DNA of 64,000 nt from Pseudomonadota bacterium (GCA_021790335.1 JAJYEE010000009.1:1-64000), one strand, 5' to 3'. Positions 7,066-16,981 are shown, numbered from the stretch's first letter. Program-made: numbers and translations. The notes: generated from the sequence alone by a model not told the origin.

Positions 7066-8235
7066 TTATCGCGCAGTTCGTCTGCCCGCAACCGCCCCAC
7101 AGCTGCGCCCGAGCAGTTCCTCGTAAAGCGCCCCGTACTGCGCCAACATCGCGTCCAACGTGTATCGCGCCCTCACCAACTCCAGGGCATTCGTTACCAA
7201 CGTTTGTCGTAATCCGGCGTCCTGCGTGACACGCCCGATGGCCTCCGCCAGCTGAGATTCCGCCTGAACATCGACCAGGATCCCGTTTACTCCATCAGAA
7301 ACGATCTCTTCCGGGCCACCGCTGCGTGTAACGACAACGGGTACGCCGCACGCCATCGCCTGGACCGTAGCTAGCGAAAAACCTTCGGAGACCGAGCTCA
7401 ACACGAACATGTCCATGCTGTTCAATAGGGTCGCGATATCGTGCCGGAAACCTATGAAGTGCACGGCGTCATCCAGGCCCAGATCCCCGCGCAGCTGCAG
7501 GAGCTGCTGTGACAATGCATTGCCGGCGTCCCCGATCACGACGAAATGGTAGCGCGAATTTCCACCACGAAGCAGCGCCGCAGCCCGCAGAAACGTGGCG
7601 TAGTCCTTGCTGGGCCGGATGTTCCCAACCGCCCCGACGATGATCGCGTCATCGTTCAGCCCAAGCTCCTGACTCAGTATTTTTTTTCTGTCCGGAGCAA
7701 AAGCCTCCACGTCGATCCCATTATGGATAGTGACCGTCCTAGACCGGCTAATTCCCGAGCGCTCGATGATTTCCTCGCGCAACGCATCCGAGACGAAGAC
7801 GCAACGGCTTGACCCCTGATTCAGGACCAATCTCTTCAATGCAAGATATCTTTCGGTGCTACCGTAATCGACCAAACCATGGAATGTGGACACCACCGGC
7901 ACACGGCAAATCATGCCGGCTAGGCTGCAGTACACGTTTGAGCCCAGTAAATGGGACTGGATCAAATCCACTTGGTATTTGCGGATGAGACGGACAAGGC
8001 CGTAAAGGTAACGGATATCAAACGAGCCCGATACTTCAAGAACATGCGCGTTCATGCCGCGGCGGCGAAGCTCGTCCTGCACCCACCCACTTCCGGTGAT
8101 CGCGACAATGTTGTGAACATTCGCACCCATCGGCCACGTGGCCAACGCGACAAAAACCGTCTCGGCACCTCCGGGTCCCGTGGTATCGATAGTATGGAGG
8201 ATCCTACACAACGGCCGTCCGTCATGCATGGTCAT
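7066..8235 (-). CDS. GT4-family glycosyltransferase
   Basis: A 389-residue glycosyltransferase of the GT-B fold. The N-terminal half begins RILHTIDTTGPGGAETVF, the usual acceptor-domain start with a GG loop. The C-terminal donor-binding half (Glycos_transf_1) has VGAVGNIRPSKDY and the family signature SSVSEGFSLATVQAMACGVPVV, ending in the EX7E-type Glu pair region. It should add one sugar to the lipid-linked repeat unit on the cytoplasmic side; donor and linkage are not predictable. AGAGG lies 5 bases before the ATG. The 218 bases upstream (8236-8453) contain no recognisable gene. Together with the aminotransferase and GT2 genes it forms a minus-strand run. Confidence 0.9.
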   Translation of the reverse strand: MTMHDGRPLCRILHTIDTTGPGGAETVFVALATWPMGANVHNIVAITGSGWVQDELRRRGMNAHVLEVSGSFDIRYLYGLVRLIRKYQVDLIQSHLLGSNVYCSLAGMICRVPVVSTFHGLVDYGSTERYLALKRLVLNQGSSRCVFVSDALREEIIERSGISRSRTVTIHNGIDVEAFAPDRKKILSQELGLNDDAIIVGAVGNIRPSKDYATFLRAAALLRGGNSRYHFVVIGDAGNALSQQLLQLRGDLGLDDAVHFIGFRHDIATLLNSMDMFVLSSVSEGFSLATVQAMACGVPVVVTRSGGPEEIVSDGVNGILVDVQAESQLAEAIGRVTQDAGLRQTLVTNALELVRARYTLDAMLAQYGALYEELLGRSCGAVAGRRTAR

Positions 8236-8453
8236 GGACCTCTACGACTTCGTCGCTGCCCATTGCGCTCCCGTTCCGGGCACCTGCTGAACATCCGCCC
8301 GCTACATTCGTCTGCAACGATGCTGGCCACCTTCCTGCCCCTGATAGGATCCTAAATTTCACAGCTTGGGCGCACCAGTCGGGATCCCGCTCCAGCGGAC
8401 ACTGCGTAATTTCGCCGGTGCAATCCAGCACAGCAAAAAAACGGCGGGCGGCT

Positions 8454-9653
8454 TCATGAAGCGGTATTAACGCGACTGCCGCGCTGATCCGGGTTGCCGG
8501 TACTGCTGCTTGTACGTGCGAAACAGGTGCGCATACGCTGAATGTCGCGTGCCCTGACGCGGCTATGCACGGGAAGCGTAACGATCTGACGGGAGAAGGA
8601 ATCCGCCTGAGCGCAGGAAACGCCGCCGAAAAGCCGCTCCAGTCCCGGCACCCCTGGCAATGACGATGGATACATCGCCGAAGCTCCAAGGCCGCACCGC
8701 CCGAGACAGTCGAACAGACGTTGCCGCACTTCCGGGTCACTGACCAAAATCGGATACCTCAGGAGCCGGGGCACCGCCGCATCTGGGGCACAGACACCCG
8801 GTAGATCCACAAACCGGTTGTCCGCCAATTCCTCCAGAATCCTGTGAATCGATCTCTGCCGGTCGTCACCGCGCCTCCAGTGGGCCTGAATGTTGGCCGG
8901 CAGCCATTCCAAGAGCAACGGATCCGCTGCTTCAATCAAGACAAGCGGCCGGTAGTGGGTCGCTCCGAGCCCAAGGAAGGGCAAACCTGCCGGCAGCCAG
9001 TACAGCCATGCCGACGACAGAAGATTATAGAGTCTGGCACGCCACGCGATCCCTGATTGCCCGCGTCTGACTGGCGCCTGCACTGGTGGCATGGGTAGCG
9101 CCCGCGCCAGCACATCGTCGCGCGCCAGCACCGCCCCTCCGTGCAGAAGACTCACCGGTTTACCGCGGCCAAAACTGAAAATGATGTAGTCACCCAGCCA
9201 GTGTGCGTCCATTGGTCGCGCCAGCGCCTGCGCGCTGTCCTGAACCAGCACAATACCGGTACCGGAAATGATCTCGCGTATCATCCGGTAGCGTTCTGGA
9301 ATCCCGAACAGATCGACACCAACAACCGCAACTGTATTTGGGTTAAGCGCGGAGCGCAGTCCGTTGAGATCCATCCATGGTCGATCGCGCTCCAAATCTA
9401 CCAGCCGTGGGCACGCACCGGCAAACAGCACCGCACTGACCAAAGCAGGACACCCGTATGCCGGCAGCAGCACTTCGGGCGACGGGGTGCGCACACGCGC
9501 TATCGCCGCGATCAGGGTTGCAGCCAGCGCCGAAGTAGCCGATCCGTAGAAGCTCGGAACATAGGGGGAAAACAACTCTCCGAGGTCAGGGGATACGGGA
9601 AAATCCCCGGGGATAGTGACCGGTTCCCCTGCAGGTGGCAGTTGATAAAACAT
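8454..9653 (-). CDS. DegT/DnrJ/EryC1-type PLP-dependent aminotransferase
   Basis: A 399-residue fold-type I PLP enzyme related to sugar aminotransferases of the DegT/EryC1 family, which transfer an amino group to a nucleotide-linked keto sugar. Seen in the protein: VLLPAYGCPALVSAVLFAG near residue 60 (cofactor phosphate region), VVGVDLFG, then VLVQDSAQALA (the Asp binding the pyridine nitrogen), and FSFGRGKPVSLLHGGAVL, where the Lys would form the Schiff base. The context around the Lys departs from the usual FSF-x2-x-K, so a divergent subfamily is likely. Its start is immediately next to the stop of the upstream GT2 gene (9654), which implies one transcript and coupled translation. Confidence 0.8.
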   Translation of the reverse strand: MFYQLPPAGEPVTIPGDFPVSPDLGELFSPYVPSFYGSATSALAATLIAAIARVRTPSPEVLLPAYGCPALVSAVLFAGACPRLVDLERDRPWMDLNGLRSALNPNTVAVVGVDLFGIPERYRMIREIISGTGIVLVQDSAQALARPMDAHWLGDYIIFSFGRGKPVSLLHGGAVLARDDVLARALPMPPVQAPVRRGQSGIAWRARLYNLLSSAWLYWLPAGLPFLGLGATHYRPLVLIEAADPLLLEWLPANIQAHWRRGDDRQRSIHRILEELADNRFVDLPGVCAPDAAVPRLLRYPILVSDPEVRQRLFDCLGRCGLGASAMYPSSLPGVPGLERLFGGVSCAQADSFSRQIVTLPVHSRVRARDIQRMRTCFARTSSSTGNPDQRGSRVNTAS

Positions 9654-10784
9654 TCAGCGCTTGGAAGGTTCCCACATCGTCATGCGCCGCCCAGCCAGAA
9701 ACAGCAGTGATGCGTGAGCAATGGCGATATTGACCTGCACAAAGTAGTAGCCTATCCGCAGGAAGAGGCTTTTCCGCAGCCACGGAGCTATAAACGCCGC
9801 GCCAACCCCGAGATAGAACACCAGCTGGGCCAAAGCGGCAATTCTGAAGAAACCCCGTGACCGCCACAGAAGCAGAGAGCTGGCAAGGGTGACAAGCATA
9901 AACCAGGGCACCAGCCAGCGCATTACCTTGTGGCTCCAGATCTGAACCGCAAACAGGCCGAACTCGAACGGGTTGAGTGTCTCCCGGTGTCGCGCGAGAC
10001 CCACGATTCCACGCAGAACCGTGCGCAGCTTTCTGCGGTACTCCTTACGCGCGTCTTTTATGTCGGCATAGTATCCGACCACACCCGGTTCGGTCACGGC
10101 AACTAGGCCCCTGCGTGCGCACCCGATGGCAGCGTTAAAATCACTTGGCGTCTCGGCATCCCAAGTCTCGCATACAGTCCGACGCGCGGCGAAAAAAGAA
10201 CCACTCAACCCCACTAGCCCCGAATGCTCCGACTCGAGCCGCCTGAGCCACATTTCATATTTCACGTACGCACCCTCGCCGACAAGCGATCCGTCGCGGC
10301 TCACGAATCGGTCTTCGCTTGATACTGCTCCTATCATCGGGTCAGAAAACCGGTTCGCCAGGCGCATGAGCGCTTCGCCCGGGATCTCGGTCCCAACGTC
10401 CGTGAACACCAGAATCTCACCGCGGGAGTGCGCGATGGCGAGCAACTGCGCATGCTCCTTGCCCTTGCGCGCATCCGAGCGCACAAGTCTTACACCGCGA
10501 TCCCGATAGCCCTGCACGATTTCGTCCATGCCGTCACGGGACGCGTCGGAGGCAACAATAATCTCGAGCTTGTCGTGCGGATAGGCCAGCGCCACGGTGT
10601 TCTCCAGCTTCGGCACAATCCGCGCCTCTTCGTTATGCGCGGCGATGATGACGGATATAACCGGAATCTCCGGTGCCACACCTGACCACTGTTTCCTGCT
10701 TTTCGGCACAAGCATCAGAATCACCGGATATATCAGGTAGCTATAGAGACATCCTGCAACCCCGATCCAGAAAACCATCTCCAC
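9654..10784 (-). CDS. GT2-family glycosyltransferase with membrane segments
   Basis: A 376-residue membrane-associated GT-A enzyme. It starts with one hydrophobic helix (residues 3-25). The catalytic domain follows, with VISVIIAAHNEEARI, IIVASDASRDGMDEI and VFTDVGTEIP (the DxD-equivalent acidic region), and then LSGSFFAARR. At least two further hydrophobic helices lie in the last 110 residues (WLVPWFMLVTLASSLLLW and FYLGVGAAFIAPW). This topology is typical of enzymes extending a lipid-linked or cell-surface glycan at the inner membrane. It is the first gene of a three-gene minus-strand run with the aminotransferase and the GT4 gene. The sugar donor is unknown. Confidence 0.88.
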   Translation of the reverse strand: MEMVFWIGVAGCLYSYLIYPVILMLVPKSRKQWSGVAPEIPVISVIIAAHNEEARIVPKLENTVALAYPHDKLEIIVASDASRDGMDEIVQGYRDRGVRLVRSDARKGKEHAQLLAIAHSRGEILVFTDVGTEIPGEALMRLANRFSDPMIGAVSSEDRFVSRDGSLVGEGAYVKYEMWLRRLESEHSGLVGLSGSFFAARRTVCETWDAETPSDFNAAIGCARRGLVAVTEPGVVGYYADIKDARKEYRRKLRTVLRGIVGLARHRETLNPFEFGLFAVQIWSHKVMRWLVPWFMLVTLASSLLLWRSRGFFRIAALAQLVFYLGVGAAFIAPWLRKSLFLRIGYYFVQVNIAIAHASLLFLAGRRMTMWEPSKR

Positions 10785-11353
10785 CGAGCGCCCTCCTCGT
10801 CCCCACTATTCCAGGGCGGCGTGCCCGCCCGTCTGGCCGACCCCCGGCCGATGGTACAGCTTCCCGTCCAATCAACAATCGGAAGCCACCTCCGCTAGCC
10901 GGCATCTCCGGCATCCACGACTGCGTGGCGGCCCTGCCGCTCAAGCAATGTCTTAGACTGAAGCACACCAAGCGCGGTTCGGCAACCTTCGTGCCCAACA
11001 CCACATGCTGCGATAGCCAGCCGCAGAGCGGCGCAATTATAACCGATGATCGCCTTGATTTTGCACTCCGGATACCGAATTGCGGAATCCATCAAATGCG
11101 GCGGAATGCCTCTGTCGGCCGCACCAGTCAGGGCGCGAAGCGGGCAAACTGTCCATGCCTCCGCCCTTGAATCTGTCATGCCATACATGCGCGTCTGCGA
11201 AACACGACAATCGGGCTGCACAGCGCCCAGTCATTGCAATGAATGCGGAGTCTGAGGTAGCGTTCGCCCTGTGGCATTACTATTAATTAGGCCCGTGACC
11301 ATCCCCGATGGAGTCCCGCACGGTATCAATCATTTCTGGCAGGATTTCGGATA
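10785..11353. other. divergent intergenic region, nothing recognised
   Basis: These 569 bases separate the minus-strand GT2 gene from a plus-strand GT4 gene, so promoters for both should lie here. Open frames on both strands lack any domain similarity. The minus-strand frame containing AIRYPECKIKAIIGYNCAAL looks locally protein-like, but I cannot assign it. An AGGA sequence about 9 bases before 11354 serves the plus-strand gene. Confidence 0.4.
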
Positions 11354-12592
11354 ATGAGAATTCTCTGGCTGTCGCACCTCGTTCCCTATCCACCGAAAGG
11401 TGGTGTACTGCAACGCAGCTACCACCTTCTGCGTGAACTTGCCCGCTGCAACGAGATAGACCTCATGGCCTTTATTCAGCGCGACCTGTTCGTACAGCGC
11501 TTCGCCAGCGTCGAACAGGGCCTGCAGGAGGCGCAAGCTGCTCTGTCTGAATTCTGCCGGAACGTCGCCTTCTTCCCGATCCCCTCTGAACGACACCGCT
11601 ACACCAAACACGCCCTGGCATTGGCCAGCCTGGCAACACCGATCCCCTACACTGTCAACTGGCTGCGGTCAGCGAGTTTCCGCGATGCCATGCATGCGCA
11701 CGCAGCACGCAGTTACGATGCAATTCACGTGGACACCATAAGCCTTGCACCCTATGTCGATGCCCTTCCGCCGCTGCCTCGTGTTCTCGATCACCACAAT
11801 ATCGAGTCCCACATGATGACACGTCGTGCGCGCGTCGACAGGAACTGGCTGAAGAAGGCTTACTTTCTACAGGAAGGGGTCAAGCTGCGGAATTACGAGC
11901 GCCTCGTAGGTCCACGCTTCAACCTCCACATCACCTGTTCAGAACTCGATTCCGAACGGTTGCGTGGCGTCAGTGCGGACCTGAGAGTGGAGGAGATTCC
12001 AAACGGTGTCGATGTGGATTACTTCCGCCCGCGCGGCGGTGAGGAGATCAGACACCGCCTGATATTCGCCGGGAGCATGGGCTGGTATCCCAACCGCGAC
12101 GCCATGACCTACTTTGCCGAAGTGGTGTGGCCACGGCTCAAGGCGGTCATTCCTGACGTCTCGATGGATGTGGTTGGCGAAGGCCCATCCGATTCCCTGC
12201 TTGCGCTGTCGAAGAGGGATGAGAATTTCCACGTTCATGGCTTTGTCGATGACGTGCGCCCCTATCTTGAGCGCGCAGCGGTTTATGTCTGCCCCATTTC
12301 TGACGGCGGTGGGACCAAGCTCAAGGTGCTGGATGCATTCGCCATGGCCAAACCAATGGTGGCCCACCCGGTGGCCTGCGAAGGTATCGATGCGCGAGAG
12401 GGGCGGCACGTGCTCTTTGCCAAGACCCACGAGGAGTGGGTCAGTCATATCTGCGCTCTGTTTGCCAATGATGACCTGCGGCGTAAGCTTGGGCAGGCTG
12501 CACGCGAACTTGTGCTGTCACAATACAGCTACGGTGCCATCGGAAAGAAACTGCAACAGTTGTACGGAGGACTGGCGCCGGTTTCGCAATAG
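11354..12592 (+). CDS. GT4-family glycosyltransferase resembling the XrtA-associated sugar transferase Stp1 group
   Basis: A 412-residue GT-B glycosyltransferase. The start MRILWLSHLVPYPPKGGVLQ is characteristic of exopolysaccharide transferases of the PEP-CTERM/XrtA-associated type (TIGR03087-like). It is followed by VLDHHNIESHMM and, in the donor domain, LIFAGSMGWYPNRDA, VVGEGPSD and YVCPISDGGGTKLKVLDAFAMAKPMV. The last is a variant of the usual EGFGL signature with GGTKLK, normal for this group. It transfers a sugar to the lipid-linked oligosaccharide in the cytoplasm. It stands alone on the plus strand, with a repeat copy following its stop. Confidence 0.88.
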   Translation: MRILWLSHLVPYPPKGGVLQRSYHLLRELARCNEIDLMAFIQRDLFVQRFASVEQGLQEAQAALSEFCRNVAFFPIPSERHRYTKHALALASLATPIPYTVNWLRSASFRDAMHAHAARSYDAIHVDTISLAPYVDALPPLPRVLDHHNIESHMMTRRARVDRNWLKKAYFLQEGVKLRNYERLVGPRFNLHITCSELDSERLRGVSADLRVEEIPNGVDVDYFRPRGGEEIRHRLIFAGSMGWYPNRDAMTYFAEVVWPRLKAVIPDVSMDVVGEGPSDSLLALSKRDENFHVHGFVDDVRPYLERAAVYVCPISDGGGTKLKVLDAFAMAKPMVAHPVACEGIDAREGRHVLFAKTHEEWVSHICALFANDDLRRKLGQAARELVLSQYSYGAIGKKLQQLYGGLAPVSQ

Positions 12593-12680
12593 GCTCTGAA
12601 ACAATTGCGCCTGCCCAGCTTCAGGCCTGAGTCATGTCCGCGGCTGTCGCCAAAGCTATGCGGACCGGGAATCGGAGTCT

Positions 12681-12974
12681 GTATGTGCGCCGGCCCCTCG
12701 TGATGCACAACGGGACATCCAAGTCACCCTTGCGCACTCGGTTAGAGCCGGCGCAACTTATTGTGCCTGCGCCTTGCGGCTACGGCACGGCCGCGGCCGC
12801 CCTGCGGTCGAGCCGCGCGCGCTTATCGAGCGCGCGCGAAACGCACGCGCCTCTCAACGGCTGGACCGCATTTCGGGTGTCCTTGGCAAGGTGGCCTTGC
12901 GGCCACCCGCCCGGACCCTACGCCTTCTGCGGACTACTCGCCGCGGTGCTTCGCGCCTTCCCTGGCTCGCAGCG
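12681..12974 (-). repeat. dispersed structured repeat, copy C (longest, inverted)
   Basis: Read on the minus strand, this copy goes from CGCTGCGAGCC to GCGCACATA and is the most complete member at 294 bases. It has the outer pair GCGCCGGC (12687-12694) with GCCGGCGC (12747-12754), the GGTGGCC-GCAA-GGCCACC hairpin, and an extended central hairpin of 10 bp with a 5-base loop (12814-12838). It ends 17 bases before the stop codon of the asparagine-synthase-like gene. Apart from that hairpin it is nearly identical to copy A, so their common ancestor is recent. Confidence 0.8.
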
Positions 12975-12991
12975 AAGGAGTCCGGCTGCCG

Positions 12992-15019
12992 CTAATCCGT
13001 GTTCATCCCCTGTGCAAGATACTGCTGGCGATACCACGTCTCGAACATTAGCACCGCCCACAGCCGCAGCGAGTGGTCGCGCTGGCCGGACAGGTGCTCG
13101 CTCCAGTGCCGCCGCACACGTGAGGTATCCAGGTAGCCCTCTTCTTTCAGCTTCGTCTCGTCCAGCATCTCCTCTGCCCATGGTCGCAGCTCGCCCCGCA
13201 GCCACTCTCCGATCGGAACCGAAAAGCCCATCTTTGGCCGCTCGGTAAGCGTCGGAGGAACGTAGCGGGCCAGAACCTGACGCAGTATCCATTTGCCGCT
13301 GCCACCGTGTATTTTCATGGCTCGCGGAAGCGACCACGCGAACTCGACGATACGGGTATCCAGCAGCGGCGCGCGCACTTCCAGACCTGCCCGCATGCTG
13401 GCCCGGTCGACTTTGACCAAGTTGTCATCCGGTAGGTACTGTCTCAGGTCTCTGTACATCGCCTCATCGACCGCGTCCGCTGTGCAGCCGAGAAGATCCG
13501 CTGCACCGGAAAGACGTCCCGACCAGCCGTCGGCACCCAGCACGATCGACGGATTGTCGCCCCAATATGAAACCAGAGACTCATACATCTGCCCGATGGT
13601 GCGCGCTTCGACGGCACGTCCGAGCTTGTGCAGTTTGTTCCCCATCTGCAGCAGTCCACTGCTCCCCGCCTCGTTCGTTCCCCGCCACATTGACGCCAAC
13701 CGGTCCCATGTTGCTGGCGGGACCATGGTCAGCGACAGTGCGAACAGGCGTCTTGCCGGCAGCGGGATCCATCGAACTCCATTCCAGACCGTCCGCAGCC
13801 ATTTGTAACGGTTATATCCCCCGAAGACCTCATCGCCCCCGTCACCAGAAAGACATACCGTAACGTGCTGCCTGGCTAGCTTGCAGATCAGATAGGTTGG
13901 CAGCTGCGACGCATCTGCAAACGGCTCATCGTAAAGCAGCGGCAACATGGGTATCACGTCGCGGACCTGGCCCGGGTCAATACACAAGTTCGTATGATCT
14001 GTGCCGAGATGTTTGGCAACCGCACAGGCATGTTCCGCCTCGTTGAAATCCACCTCCTGGTAGCCGATCGTATAAGTCTTGATTGGACGGGTGGATTGCG
14101 CCTGCATGCACGCGACAACGGTCGAGGAGTCTATCCCCCCCGACAGGAAGGCACCCAGCGGCACATCGGCCACCATCTGCTGACGTACCACCTTCCTCAG
14201 GATCTCGTCGAGCTCGGTCGTAGCGGAGGCCGTGTCCAAATGCGACGGACTGCGCGTCCCGGACTGCGCCACGCTCCGTGCCGACCAATACCGGCGCGGT
14301 GCCACATCCGCCGGCGCTGCACTATCAGGGTCAGGACAGATTGATAATGGACCAGAGAGGGCATCGGCACCAAGAGAAAGAATGGAACCGGGCAAAAGCT
14401 TGAAGATTCCGGCGTAGATCGACCACGGTGCCGGGATATATCCGTATCGCATTTGAAGCGCGAGACTGGCACGGTCGATGTGGTTGATCCATGTCGGCGC
14501 AACGCGCAGTGCCTTGAGTTCGGAACCAAAGACAAACAGATTTCCTGCCCAACCATAGTAAAGCGGCTTTTCCCCCACCCGGTCGCGCACGAGATGCAGG
14601 AGCCCGTCCAGGCGATCCCACAATGCGAACGCGAACATCCCGACGAGGCGTGACGATGCGGCAGCCACCCCCCACTGTTCCACCGAGGCAAGCAGCACCT
14701 CGGTATCCGACCGCCCCCTGAATTCATGTCCCATGGCGTGGAGTTCTTTCATAAGCTCCAGGTAGTTATAGATCTCGCCATTGAAGCAAATGCAATATCT
14801 GCCCGACGCCGACCACATCGGCTGATGTCCGGTCAGCGAAAGATCAATTATGGCCAGACGCCTGTGAACTAGCCCTATTCCTCTGGCCTCGTCGATCCAC
14901 ACTCCCTGATCATCCGGGCCCCTGTGCGCCAGCATACCGGCCATGCTGTCGGCCAGCCCGCGGTGATCGATATTAGATTTGCTTCTTGAAGGGTCAAAAA
15001 ACCCGGCTATCCCGCACAT
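12992..15019 (-). CDS. asnB: glutamine-hydrolysing asparagine synthase-like amidotransferase (AsnB family)
   Basis: A 675-residue two-domain enzyme. The class II glutaminase domain begins MCGIAGFFDP, with Cys2 as nucleophile after Met removal, and includes HRRLAIIDLS and FNGEIYNYLEL. The synthetase domain has the PP-loop FLSGGIDSS near residue 290 and CLSGDGGDEVFGGYNRYK. AGGAAGA lies just before the ATG. In exopolysaccharide loci such paralogues are thought to amidate a sugar acid or an amino-acid substituent of the polymer rather than to make free asparagine, though free asparagine synthesis cannot be excluded. The product is cytoplasmic. It lies downstream of a GT4 gene by 60 bases, probably in one transcript, and its 3' end abuts repeat copy C. 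Confidence 0.9.
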   Translation of the reverse strand: MCGIAGFFDPSRSKSNIDHRGLADSMAGMLAHRGPDDQGVWIDEARGIGLVHRRLAIIDLSLTGHQPMWSASGRYCICFNGEIYNYLELMKELHAMGHEFRGRSDTEVLLASVEQWGVAAASSRLVGMFAFALWDRLDGLLHLVRDRVGEKPLYYGWAGNLFVFGSELKALRVAPTWINHIDRASLALQMRYGYIPAPWSIYAGIFKLLPGSILSLGADALSGPLSICPDPDSAAPADVAPRRYWSARSVAQSGTRSPSHLDTASATTELDEILRKVVRQQMVADVPLGAFLSGGIDSSTVVACMQAQSTRPIKTYTIGYQEVDFNEAEHACAVAKHLGTDHTNLCIDPGQVRDVIPMLPLLYDEPFADASQLPTYLICKLARQHVTVCLSGDGGDEVFGGYNRYKWLRTVWNGVRWIPLPARRLFALSLTMVPPATWDRLASMWRGTNEAGSSGLLQMGNKLHKLGRAVEARTIGQMYESLVSYWGDNPSIVLGADGWSGRLSGAADLLGCTADAVDEAMYRDLRQYLPDDNLVKVDRASMRAGLEVRAPLLDTRIVEFAWSLPRAMKIHGGSGKWILRQVLARYVPPTLTERPKMGFSVPIGEWLRGELRPWAEEMLDETKLKEEGYLDTSRVRRHWSEHLSGQRDHSLRLWAVLMFETWYRQQYLAQGMNTD

Positions 15020-15080
15020 TTCTTCCTATCACCCTTTGCTACACCGTTACATTGACTGCGCCCAACACTCGATATCCACC

Positions 15081-16217
15081 CTAGCTGCGGCTTAGCGAAC
15101 GATACAGCTCGATGTATCGCGCCGCACAGGCTGCGGCAGAGTAACGGCGCTCTACCTGCAGACGTGCCCTGCCCGCTCTTTCGCGGGTTACCTGCGGATC
15201 GTCCTGACTGCCAATGACCGCAGCCGCATACTCCGCGATGCTCTGACGCTCGACCAGAACACCGAATTCCCCGCATCCTAGAACATGTGGAATCCCCCCG
15301 ACAGCATGCGCTATCACAGGGACGTTCAGTGCCATTGCTTCCAATAGGGTCATCGGTAATCCTTCGTGATCAGACGTGATAATCAGAAAATCCATGAGCC
15401 TGAAATAAGGCGCAAGTCTTTCCTGAAATCCCATGAAGTGGACTTCATCCTCCAGGCCCAGATTATCTCGAAGTGCTTTCAGTTCTTCTGCCCCAGGGCC
15501 ATCGCCAAAGATGAAAAAGCAGAACCGGTCCGGAAATCGTCTGGCGAGATGAAGTGCGATATTAAGAAACACGTCGGCGCGTTTTACCGGAACCAGCCTG
15601 CCAACGAACGCAATTTTCGTGGTGCGCGCATCTCCCGGTAAAGGCTGTGGTTGAGAACACTCTTTGGCCAGCTCGTCGGCATCGATGCCGTTTTCGATAA
15701 CCACGATTTTCGATTGCGGCACAAAACTCAGCCGATGACCCAGTTCCAGCGACACCGCCACTACTCTGGCGGCGAATAACCTAGCGGACAACCGGTCGAG
15801 CATGCCGTAGGTACGCTTGACCACAGCCCACGGCATGAAGGTCTCCTCCGGCAACCCGTGAACGGTCTGTACAATCGATGGGACGCCTGCGAGTTTTGCG
15901 GCCACCGCCCCGATGACATTCTCCTTTCTTCTGTGTGTATGCACGACATCCGGTCGGATCTTCCGAAGCAACTTCCATACCTTGATGAATATTTGCATTC
16001 CTCCAAGTCTGGACTCGTCCAACACATGCACATCCACACCTAAACTGCGCAGACGCTGCTCTAGGATCCCTGTATTCAAAAGGATCACGGCAATTGTGCA
16101 TTCCGCGCTGTTGCGCAGCTGCCTGATCAACTGATACAGCTGCACCTCCGCGCCCGCAAAAAGGTCTCCAGAGGCAACGTGCACTACTGTCGACAGGTTA
16201 GTGCCTGAGCGGCGCAT
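15081..16217 (-). CDS. GT4-family glycosyltransferase
   Basis: A GT-B enzyme of 378 residues from the ATG at 16217. The frame stays open 32 codons further upstream, but that part (Cys- and Arg-rich) has no family similarity, and the domain starts STVVHVASGDLFAGAEVQLY. The donor half has IAFVGRLVPVKRADVFLNIA, FFIFGDGPGAEELKAL and ITSDHEGLPMTLLEAMALNVPV, the standard Glycos_transf_1 signature with the catalytic Glu pair. It adds an unidentified sugar to the lipid-linked intermediate. No good ribosome-binding site precedes either start. The downstream AsnB-like gene follows after 61 bases. Confidence 0.88.
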   Translation of the reverse strand: MRRSGTNLSTVVHVASGDLFAGAEVQLYQLIRQLRNSAECTIAVILLNTGILEQRLRSLGVDVHVLDESRLGGMQIFIKVWKLLRKIRPDVVHTHRRKENVIGAVAAKLAGVPSIVQTVHGLPEETFMPWAVVKRTYGMLDRLSARLFAARVVAVSLELGHRLSFVPQSKIVVIENGIDADELAKECSQPQPLPGDARTTKIAFVGRLVPVKRADVFLNIALHLARRFPDRFCFFIFGDGPGAEELKALRDNLGLEDEVHFMGFQERLAPYFRLMDFLIITSDHEGLPMTLLEAMALNVPVIAHAVGGIPHVLGCGEFGVLVERQSIAEYAAAVIGSQDDPQVTRERAGRARLQVERRYSAAACAARYIELYRSLSRS

Positions 16218-16981
16218 ACGTATTTTTGAAAACCCGCAGTGACAATCCCGATGCAGGCGAACGCACGCCGAATGGCGTTGACATACCCCTGACTCCGGAA
16301 TGCATGAAGGCAACGCGGTAGGACCGGATTGCCGTGCGCTTCATTGCTGCGAATGCGTTCTTTACACCTCGCGACAAACCCAAATGACCGTCCGCAGCCG
16401 ATACACCGGGTGGAGACAGCATTTGCAGTTGTCTGTTTCCTAATGTCAACATATACTCCCTATGTGCAGCGCCCTGTGGTCCAGGGATAGGCGGCCGTGG
16501 CCGCCGGCGACGGGAAAAGGTTGGATCCCTCCGCACCGGGCTGAAACTGCGCTTTGCCGCACCCACGCTGCAGCACGAGCGTCCGTGAATGCTCCATGAA
16601 GAAATCCGGCCATGTTCAACCTCCGGACCCCCTGTCCAGACTGTACGATTGTATCGTCATGCCCAGACCCTGCATCTATGCAATGTTTACCCACCGTCTC
16701 CCGTCTGGCAACACGCAAGGATGGATGCCTCCTTCCCGTCTTGGCGGCAGTTATTTTGCGGAATGGACAAGAAAGACTGGCAGGAATCCCGGTTTTCACA
16801 CACGCTGTTCCGGATCGCATGCGGCTCATGCAGACTTCGTGCTGACCGGGCCAGACACGGTTCGGCACACTGTCCATACGGCTTCCGCTAACAGGTCCGG
16901 CAGGGTCGGACACGGCCCTGCTCAAAAGCAAAGGCTTGGAATCACGCGGGACTCTGTTCACAACGTACCCGTCCCGCGCCT
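16218..16981. other. divergent intergenic region, nothing recognised
   Basis: These 764 bases lie between the minus-strand GT4 gene and the plus-strand deacetylase gene. Several frames of 100-170 codons are open on both strands, but their translations are rich in Arg, Pro, Ser and Cys and match no family. A TTGACA occurs at about 16279 without a matching -10. I see no transposase, RNA gene or copy of the dispersed repeat. It probably holds divergent promoters and decayed sequence. Confidence 0.4.

Noticed and set aside
10895..11221. Minus-strand frame with AIRYPECKIKAIIGYNCAAL
   Set aside because: It looks locally protein-like, but no family, start signal or neighbouring-frame continuation supports a gene.
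16446..16961. 171-codon minus-strand frame between the GT4 and deacetylase genes
   Set aside because: The composition is Arg/Ser/Pro/Cys-rich, overlapping frames are open on both strands, and there is no ribosome-binding site or domain.
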